Shown here: piece by piece, positions 56,481-64,000 of the stretch
Numbering within the stretch: position 1 is the stretch's first letter
How the letters are laid out: each line of letters starts with the position of its first letter
DNA from: Icerya purchasi
Taxonomy: Eukaryota > Arthropoda > Insecta > Hemiptera > Monophlebidae
Length of the DNA stretch: 64,000 nt
Assembly (NCBI GenBank): GCA_039619475.1
Contig: CM077115.1
Location: forward strand, 29,525,083 to 29,589,082
Reading direction: 5' to 3'
Notes under the pieces: model-generated
Database searches by the model: none
What the model saw: only the letters and a program-made list of their open reading frames with translations
Told to the model about the DNA's origin: nothing
Position numbers and translations under genes: made by a program

Positions 56481-57830
56481 TTACAGGCTAAGGAACTGGC
56501 TGACTGTCGATCTTGCCTCTCGCCCGCCGGCTTGGTTAGGAGATAGAAGACATTTTTGTTCTAGGAAAAACATGAGGCGCCTATTAACCATCTTTTCCAG
56601 CGTTTTGGAAATGACACTAAGCAATGAAATAGGACGGTAACTTTCGGGAAGAGTAGGATCTTTATTTTCCTTTAGTATTGGAATGATATTGGCTGATTTC
56701 CATTGTGCCGGAATGTTTCCGTAATTCCAGATTTGGTTGAATATATGTAGGAGAAAATGTTTGCCGGAAATTGGGAGATACTTTAGTATGTACGGGTGGA
56801 TACAGTCGGGGCCAGGGGCAGTGTTGGATGTGTGGTGGTTGAGTTGGAAATTTAATACTGAGATGGTAAATTTACTGTTGTATGTTTCGTTGGATTCGGA
56901 CGGGAAGTGCACTGGCTGTTGCTCTGCTTGGTGTTTCATGCTGCGGAAGGCGGGAGGGTACTTTTCTGACGACGATGCTGCGGCAAAGTAGCTGGCAAAG
57001 GCTTTGGCGACGTCCGCTTCATCCGTTATCTGGCTGCCATTGATTCTGAGTTGAACGCGTTTTGGGGCGCTGTTGATTCCGCTGATGGATTTTATTTTGT
57101 TCCACATGGTCCTATTTGACGTTGACGAAGAGATCGATGCGATAAACTGTTCCCAGCATTCTTGTTTTTTGCCGCGAATAAGATCACGGGCAAGAGCTCG
57201 GGACTTTTTGAAGGCTATTAAGTCAGGTAGCGACCGAGACGTTTTATACTTTCTGAGTGCTCGTTTGCGCTGTTGGATTGCGGTATGAATCTCTTTGCAC
57301 CACCATGGTACTCTCTTAGCTCGGGAATTGTGAGAGATGGGTATTGATAAGCAGGCGGTGTGTAGAATGGCATTAAGAAACGTGCTTAAATTGTCTGATA
57401 GGGACTCGCTAGAAGCTGGGATTTTGATTTGGGCCGTGTATGACGCCCAATCCGCCTTATGAAACAAAAATTGTGGGGGTCTTGAAATTGGCAGCGATGG
57501 ATGGTATCCCACGGACTGTAGAAATACAGGGAAATGACCACTGGAGCAAAGGTCGTCATGGACAAAAGACTTAAGTTTCGGGAGGAGTAATGGAGATATT
57601 AGTGCTAAGTCAATAGTCGAGAAGGTGTTATGGAAGAGGTTGAAATGTTTGTGGTCAGGTGGGGCCAGGGTACACAAATCGTACTCTATTAATATATTGG
57701 TGATAATTGATCCATGTCTGTTGGTTGACGCCGTTCCCCATAGTGGGAAGTGAGAGTTGAAATCTCCAAGTATGGCCATTGGGCTTACTATTTGGGATAT
57801 GGCGTTTTGAAGGTCTACCGAATGTACCAT
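56481..57830 (-). pseudogene. LINE B endonuclease C-half and RT N-part
   Basis: A 449-codon frame whose homologous reading continues upstream beyond its Met through a TGA. Endonuclease motifs: MAILGDFNSHFPLWG (18-32), the STIDLALIS block (71-79), then SSGHFPVF (96-103), where the family norm is SDH, so the catalytic-site Asp is Gly here. A WWCKEIHTAIQQRKRALRKY connector (about residues 155-175) follows, then the RT fingers TAPGPDCIHPYILKYLP, IIPILKENKDP and YRPISLLS. It loses frame after the GGREARST block. Motif A (FFDLEKAFERLW, about 56416-56450) is readable in a different frame just downstream. Confidence 0.85.
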
Positions 57831-57968
57831 AGTGTTGGGGGGAAGGTATCAGTTGCAGATCGTTAATGAAAGTCTCGCAGGACCTTGTAAGAATACAGAT
57901 ATCGCTACCATCTGAAGAGGTGTGTCTATTCTGGCTGATACAGCTGAGACCGACGTTACTTAGTTATT

Positions 57969-58650
57969 AATGTTAGAGATAACCGGATAATGAATTCGAT
58001 AATTTTTAATTAAATACAGGTGTTAAGAGATATAGCATGAAAGAAACTGTTGAAGTAACTGAAATATGTGTATGTAAGCGTAATAAGCGTAAATAAAGAA
58101 TGCGTTACGATGATGTCATCAATATTTCTTCAAATTATTCGGGAAGTCTCACTGGAGCTAAAAAAATTCTTATTTTGTACTTTCTTAAAATCAACCACCT
58201 TAGTGTGCTATAAAGTTTTATTACTTTCTTTTTTATACATACTTTAAAATGTATTTGTCCTTAAAAAACGTATCCACGCGTATTCAGTGTTTCTGCGAAT
58301 TAGAAAATGACGCTTAATTTTTTTGCTATTTAACATCTTGATGACATGTTTTCACTTAGCCGATTAAAAATGTGTTTAAAAAAAGGGTGATTCAAAAAAA
58401 AAAAAAAAAAAAAAGATTGCATTCGGAAAATCGGAATTTTTTAAAAAAGTACAGTAAACGACTTTTTGCAAACTACGTTCAAATAATATTCAACTGTTTC
58501 GACGTCGTGCAAAAAATTGGTGAGGACTACTAGAGTTTTTCAACGGATGACGATGAAACATGCACACACGCCGCACATGTGTATAATGTGTACGTGTATG
58601 TATGTGCGTGTGCCACGAATAACTGACGTTGTACATTTTATTTTTAAATT
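57969..58650. other. AT-rich non-coding stretch with A-run
   Basis: A-run at 58396-58416; TG-rich words near 58560-58615. No gene supported. Confidence 0.45.
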
Positions 58651-60310
58651 GCCGAAATTGCGCGTATAATAATCGTAGTAAACTCATTACGATGATAATA
58701 CCCGCTAATTTCGAGTCGGATAATTTTATTTCGCAGAATTCGCTTCCGTTCACCTGCGCGAGTGCGGTGAACGAATGCGGCGATAATTCAACCGCTACCC
58801 GGAGGACCGCCGCCAGCCATTTCACTTCACGGTTAAGAAGAAACGACTGCTGTATGTGTCGCATTTATTTACGAGGATTAATTATTACCGATTGAAATCT
58901 GTTAAAATCTAATTAGAATATCGTGTACCACCGTCAAACGCGAATAACGGAAATCCCTTAATGAAGATAATCCGGAAAGCGGGACCGGATTCGTTTTGGC
59001 CCGACACCGCGACCACACGTCGCTGTCATCGGCTCATAAAACCCCATCTCCTCTGTTGTTGCGCACGCGTTCGAACACATCCGCCGACTTCGACTAACAG
59101 CGCCCGTGCTCGTAAATGTCGTGCCCAGCGACTGATTGAATGCCACGCGAACCGCACGCCGAGCCCGCGGAGCGGCTGTGGCAAATCCGTAAAGCTGCCA
59201 GAGGTGATAGCGGATTAAATACGGATTGCAGACGCGGATTCGGATTTAAACGCGCAGATTTAGCGGGCGTTACGGAAACACGAATCGAAGATGGCGAGCG
59301 GTACCGACCAACAAAAAGATGATGGGAGACGATTGTGCAGCGGCGAGTGGTTCCCCGGTGCGGGAAGAAAATAGCGGGTTTTTTGCCGGGCGTCGTACGG
59401 TGTTTTAAATTAGTCGCGGGCGGACGACCGGGCGAGTTAGACATCATTAACTAGCGACCCCGAGTGAAATTTTGACAACTGCACTGGCTCCCGTTAAGGC
59501 TAAGGCTCCGCGCTAATTAAGCAGTTCTAAGCGTCGTAAGCTGTATCGGTCGCGGGCCGGTCCGAACACATCGGCTCCGTCTGAAATTTCCAACTCGGTC
59601 GCCTCTCCGTTTCAGTCTCCTTGCCGCGACGCTACTATTACGTCTCCTCGCCGCTCGCTGCGGGGTATCTCCGTCCGCAGATGTGTATCGTTATACCAAC
59701 GTCATCGAACGGCCAGTCGCGGTCGGTGCGGTTCTGCGAAATCTTCTTGTTGCCGCTCTAGCTTCTGCCAGAAGCCAGAACGGCAATTACAGCAAGCAGC
59801 TGTTAACTACGAATTATCTTGGCCTATGCTATGGGTAGAGCAGGAAGGTCGGAACGGGGGGGGGGGGGTGTTTCTTCTTCAATTTTCGGAATTTGCCGCG
59901 CTAACGAGAATAACGTGAGAAACGTTAAAATTATATACCTGCTGCTCGGCGGTCGGCCTAACTGCAAGACCGAGTTGTTGGCGCAGAGAACCAGTACTTG
60001 CCCGAAAGCGGCATCAGTTAATTCCTGGAAGATTACAAAAGACCGCAATAAAGAATTTACCGAATCGCGCGTTCGGCCGACCTCCAATCCGACAGAGCCG
60101 TTACAATTTTCTCCACTTAACGATTCTCGTCGGTTAAGCCGCACCGCCTATCTGAAACCGTTTCGTGGTGTAATGGCTGACGGCAAAAAGTAAACAGTAT
60201 TAAAATTAGCAAGGCCACACGCGTCATCACGCATCCGGCAAGAAATCGGAATGCCGGAGGCATTACAAAGACGACATGGTCGGAACGGCCTGACGCTGTT
60301 AAGGTATCAT
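58651..60310. other. CpG-rich, GC-elevated unique block
   Basis: The highest sustained GC in the window, with abundant CpG and words such as CGCGAACCGC and GCCGACTTCGAC. Several overlapping short frames on both strands (for example 58961-59218 and 59094-59447) have no recognised domain. A G-run lies at 59857-59866. It could be host promoter, regulatory or untranslated exon sequence. No core promoter can be pinned. Confidence 0.35.
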
Positions 60311-61111
60311 CGGTTAAAATGAAATTAGCTCTATGCAAAAGAAAGACTATCTGCACATGCGCGCCGGACCAGTTTTGGCGAAATTGAGAAAGTGTTTTGT
60401 TTTTCCAACTTGGCGGTTCCAGCGTTGTCGTTATTCCATCGCATATCCGTGTTCTGGACCTTTTACTAATTACGCGTCAGCGTGCAGTACCGATTGTTGC
60501 TTCACCATTGGTGTATAAAGTTTCAGAACTCCGTGTGTCACACATTCATGCTTTTTTTCCACATAACGAATAGAGTCAATCTGATGATGTGTACGTAAGT
60601 TAAAATCGGACAACAAAAGCGTATAGAAATGGTATCAATTATTTGCGATTCGTACAACATGACCGGGCAGAAAGGTTTCTTAGATATTTATCACAGTACA
60701 GAATGGTTACATCTCAAATTTCATTTTTGCAGGGCTTTATTATTAAATGGAGAATTGTTGCGCGCGCTATCTACAAACAGAAAACTTGTATCGTGTCTGT
60801 ACGACCCGTATATAATTAACGTGATGAAAAAAACCGAATTACTGGCTAATAAACATCCGGAAGGAAAAGATTATTTACATTGTAAAGGAATTAGTGAACT
60901 ATCAGTTTTAAGATCAATGATATGTATGTACATATATAACTCGGCCATTTTGGGCTGTGCCCCTTGACCCCTCTTGCTTTCATTTCTGTCTCTTTCTCTT
61001 CTATACTTTGTATAAAATGATCAAAATTTACAACGTAATTCTTACTGGCATCAACACACAAAAAAATAAAACATAACCACAAAAATCCTATTCTAACATT
61101 TAACTTTCATT
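60311..61111. other. non-coding or unassigned
   Basis: A 112-codon plus frame at 60629-60967 has no recognisable domain, and I do not call it a gene. The right part is AT-rich. Confidence 0.4.
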
Positions 61112-61925
61112 ATAAAATGCTTTTTTACAAAAAATAAATACCGACTTCAAGGTTTATTATAAAAATTTAAAAATGCACTAAAAAGTAAAAAATAATTACT
61201 CCCGATGAGAAAATATATATATCAGAGTGATATAAGTTAAGGTGATATCGTAATTCTTATACAACATTAATTTTTTGGAGTTGGAATTAAATTCATGTTA
61301 GGAACAATTTAATCAACATTTAATGCAGTTTTTAATTATTCTTTTAATATGAATTTGATGCCAACTCCAAAAAATTAATGTTGTATAAGAATTACGATAT
61401 CACCTTAAGTTATATCACTCTGATATATACATATATATTTTATCGGGAGTAATTATTTTTTACTTTTTAGTGCATTTTTAAATTTTTATAATAAACCTTG
61501 AAGTCGGTATTTATTTTTTGTAAAAAAGCATTTTATTTTTTACTTTTTAGTGCATTTTTATTCAATTAAATTAAAACATTTATTTCCACGGTAAAAACAC
61601 CAAAAGCTACATTTCCATGGTAATTTGGCAAATTTATAGTATTTTAAGTCAATAAATCTAATCCGACGGTGAAAACAATCATGAATGAAAAGCATCCAAA
61701 AAGCTTCAATCTCCCGTATTATTAAGGATAACTCAAAAACTATCGGTCGGACCTTGATCAAATTTAAATGGGACCACATGACAAACGCCACCTTTCAAAT
61801 AAAAGAAGAATCATCAAAATCGGTTCATCTAGAAGAAAGTTCTGTGGTAACACACATAAAAAAAAAAAAAAAAAAAAAAATACAGTCGAATTGAATACCT
61901 CCTCCTTTTTTGAAGTCGGTTAAAT
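61112..61925. mobile_element. foldback repeat with tail, copy 1
   Basis: Inverted repeat 61112-61536 with arms of about 165 bp (outer ends ATAAAATGC...ACCGACTTCAAGG) around a loop of about 80 nt. A ~390-bp tail follows, with AAGTTCTGTGGTAACACACAT, an A-run (61858-61880) and TCCTCCTTTTTTGAAGTCGG. The reverse complement of the tail (CCGACTTCAAAAAAGGAGG onward) is a word known to me from dispersed repeats of many insect genomes; the family name is not certain. Confidence 0.6.
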
Positions 61926-61932
61926 ATAAAAA

Positions 61933-62748
61933 ATAAAATGCTTTTTTACAAAAAATAAATACCGACTTCAAGGTTTATTATAAAAATTTAAAAATGCACT
62001 AAAAAGTAAAAAATAATTACTCCCGATAAAATATATATATCAGAGTGATATAACTTAAGGTGATATCGTAATTCTTATACAACATTAACTTTTTGGAGTT
62101 GGAATTAAATTCATGTTAGGAACAATTTAATCAACATTTAATGCAGTTTTTAATTATTCTTTTAATATGAATTTGATGCCAACTCCAAAAAATTTATTGT
62201 TGTATAAGAATTACGATATCACCTTTAGGGGTATATCACTCTGATATATATTTTTTATCGGGAGTAATTATTTTTTACTTTTTAGTGCATTTTTAAATTT
62301 TTATAATAAACCTTGAAGTCGGTATTTATTTTTTGTAAAAAAGCATTTTATTTTTTACTTTTTAGTGCATTTTTATTCAATTAAATTAAAACATTTATTT
62401 CCACGGTAAAAACACCAAAAGCTACATTTCCATGGTAATTTGGCAAATTTATAGTATTTTAAGTCAAAAATCTAATCCGACGGTGAAAACAATCATGAAT
62501 GAAAAGCATCCAAAAAGCTTCAATCTCCCGCATTATTAAGGATAACTCAAAAACTATCGGTCAGATCTTGATCAAATTTAAATGGGACCATATGACAAAC
62601 ACTACCTTTCAAATAAAAGAAGAATCATCAAAATCGGTTCATCTAGAAGAAAGTTCTGTGGTAACACACATAAAAAAAAGAAAAAAAAAAAAAAAAAAAA
62701 AAATACAGTCGAATTGAATACCTCCTCCTTTTTTGAAGTCGGTTAAAA
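61933..62748. mobile_element. foldback repeat with tail, copy 2 (direct tandem)
   Basis: Repeats the copy-1 structure in the same orientation about 815-820 bp further on: inverted repeat 61933-62351, then the same tail ending GAAGTCGGTTAAA. It differs from copy 1 by scattered substitutions and small indels and has a longer A-run (about 62668-62703). Short frames in the tail (starting 61685 and 62499) are not genes. Confidence 0.6.
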
Positions 62749-62929
62749 ATTAAGACATTTTTTCATTACATTTTTCGTTACATATTTCATTACATAAAAT
62801 TTTCACATTTTTTAAATAACAATAACAAAAATCCTATAAAATATAACAAACGTTACATAAAATTGGGACATTTTTTCGAATGGGGTAGCCTAAGAATTAC
62901 GTTGTAATTAATATATATATGTAACATTG

Positions 62930-63850
62930 TATTTCGAATTCATTATCCTTACTTTTAGATATCCACGCAAGACTATACAGCAGAGATATGAAGAAAACTT
63001 AAGAGCAGTTCGGTTTAAGGCAGGGAACAGGTACAAGAGAGACAATATTCCTTATCAAGGTTTTAATTCGGAGATGCTTGGAATTTCAACAGTCTCTATA
63101 GACCTGTGTTCTGTCGACTTCGAGAAGGGCTTTGATAAAGTGCAATATAATAAACTTTTCAAAATGCTGAAACATATTTAGATTCAGCGAATCGTCGTCG
63201 TATAATGGAAAATTTATACGCACATCAAACCGCTATAATATCTCTACTAACTCAATGGCTATAAAACGAAGAATTAGACAGGGATTTGTTCTGTCTCCTA
63301 CTTTATTTAACATTTATGCTGAACAGATTTTCGCGGAAGCCTTGGAAAGCGCCATAGAGGGAATCAAAAGAGCAGGAGTTAAAATTAACAATATATATAC
63401 GATACGCGGACGATGAAAGTTTACAAGATCTTAAAGCACTTCTTCAAAGAGTTGAAAATTTCAGCTGCACATATGAGATCTTATTGAAAGCGAGAAAGAC
63501 TAAAATAATGGCTGTTTCTCAGATAGAAGAATCCAAATGTTGCCAGTCGCGGCAGAGTAATAGAAAGCGTACAAAAATTCAAGTACCGCGATACTCGTGA
63601 ATAATAAGCGTAAAACACTGATGACGAACTTGGGTGCAGAATTGAATCAACAAGATGAGAAGAACACTCACAACACACGATTTAAATTTAGAGCTACGTA
63701 TAAGACTTCTTAAGTGCTACGTGTGGAGTACATTGTTATATCGATGCGAATGTGATGAGTAATATGAATCGATTGGCAGCTATCGAAATGTGGTACTATC
63801 GAAGGATCCTAAGAACTCCATGGGCACTGTGCGCACTGCATTGCAGTTGC
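62930..63850 (+). pseudogene. decayed LINE reverse transcriptase
   Basis: Reading across frames: VDFEKGFDKVQYNKLF (motif A, about 63115-63160, usual Ala changed to Gly), KRRIRQGFVLSPTLFNIYAEQ (about 63267-63325), RYADDE (63400-63417) and a C-terminal RLAAIEMWYYRRILRTPW (63770-63822). This is the order of an RTE-like LINE. Many stops and frameshifts. The right end fades near 63850; the 3' end is not identified. Confidence 0.65.
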
Positions 63851-64000
63851 GGCCATATTGTTGATGAGGATCTTTTTGTGGGCGCTGCCCAGCAACCGCA
63901 GACATGGATAAAAATACTTTTCTTTTTATGCTCATTACATCGCGCATTTAGTTTAAATAGATGTAATTATAATCAGGTATAACGGCTATCAAGACACGAG
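63851..64000. other. window end, nothing recognised
   Basis: Short AT-rich remainder, possibly the continuing decayed LINE. Confidence 0.4.

Larger units (their letters stand above)
54463..57957 (-). mobile_element. LINE family B copy 2 (EN + RT + RNase H), 5'-truncated, exact target duplication
   Basis: Minus-strand LINE of the same family as 47917-50345. ACTTAGTTATT occurs at 54452-54462 and 57958-57968 and brackets it exactly. A poly(A) (T-run about 54466-54479) follows a short UTR with CTTAAGG. It starts inside the endonuclease domain (about 57955) and runs to the natural C-terminus at 54491. A TGA at about 57847, at least three frameshifts (about 56480-56520, near 56390, near 55430) and a TAA near 55390 break the ORF. 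Confidence 0.88.

Noticed and set aside
60629..60967. 112-codon frame as a small host gene
   Set aside because: Protein-like in composition but no domain, no splice or promoter context, and no way to judge conservation here.
61685..61894. Frames with KSIQKASISRIIKDNSKTIG-type translation (also 62499-62717)
   Set aside because: These fall in the tail of the foldback repeat, and similar non-coding repeat sequence is dispersed in insects. The resemblance to a protein is coincidental.

Overview
This is eukaryotic, almost certainly arthropod (most likely insect), nuclear DNA. It is AT-rich, full of homopolymers and TA/TG microsatellites, has no operons or dense genes, and carries LINEs, a mariner element, tRNA-derived SINEs, MITEs and LTR debris of the kinds common in insects. 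The insect order cannot be read from the sequence. I found no host protein-coding gene, no rRNA, no convincing functional tRNA and no CRISPR. Nearly all coding signal belongs to transposable elements, most of them broken.

Layout. 1-9.5 kb: mostly unassignable sequence with faint piggyBac-like remnants (1.7-3.0 kb). 9.5-13.6 kb: a nearly intact, full-length RTE-type LINE on the minus strand (endonuclease frame plus reverse transcriptase frame) bounded by an exact 11-bp target duplication. 15-17.7 kb: a LINE 3' end, a Tigger/pogo-like MITE and an internally deleted mariner. 22.0-22.3 kb: another 3' end of the LINE family seen at 9.5 and 15.0 kb. 23.6-26.0 kb: LTR-retrotransposon debris (13-bp tandem repeat, LTR start, polypurine tract, LTR, primer-site-like sequence). 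25.73-36.51 kb: four head-to-tail copies of a 2.69-kb unit, almost identical, each carrying an LTR tail and leader, an RNase H/zinc-knuckle LINE fragment and a 274-bp foldback insertion with a 17-bp target duplication and hammerhead-like CTGATGA...GAAA sequences. 38-42 kb: an unfilled relative of the foldback target, two tRNA-derived SINEs and a 375-bp MITE. 42.6-50.3 kb: three LINE remnants, one with a perfect 93-bp internal inverted duplication. 51.6 kb: a short poly(A) retroposon. 53.3-58.0 kb: C-rich degenerate repeats, a foldback, and a second copy of the RNase H-bearing LINE with an exact 11-bp target duplication. 58.6-60.3 kb: a CpG-rich unique block, the best candidate for host regulatory or exonic DNA. 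61.1-62.75 kb: a tandem dimer of a foldback repeat. 62.9-63.85 kb: a decayed LINE.

How it fits together. The window is a nest of mobile-element insertions of different ages. Target duplications can be read for several (RTE, two other LINEs, the foldback in the array, the small retroposon, TA for mariner and Tigger-like elements). The most unusual structure is the young 4 x 2.69 kb array: a composite of LTR, LINE and foldback that was amplified as a block, with its junction at a 9-bp microhomology inside the LTR. Only three substitutions and poly-G length changes were noticed between copies by eye, so the amplification, or a recent homogenisation, is very recent.
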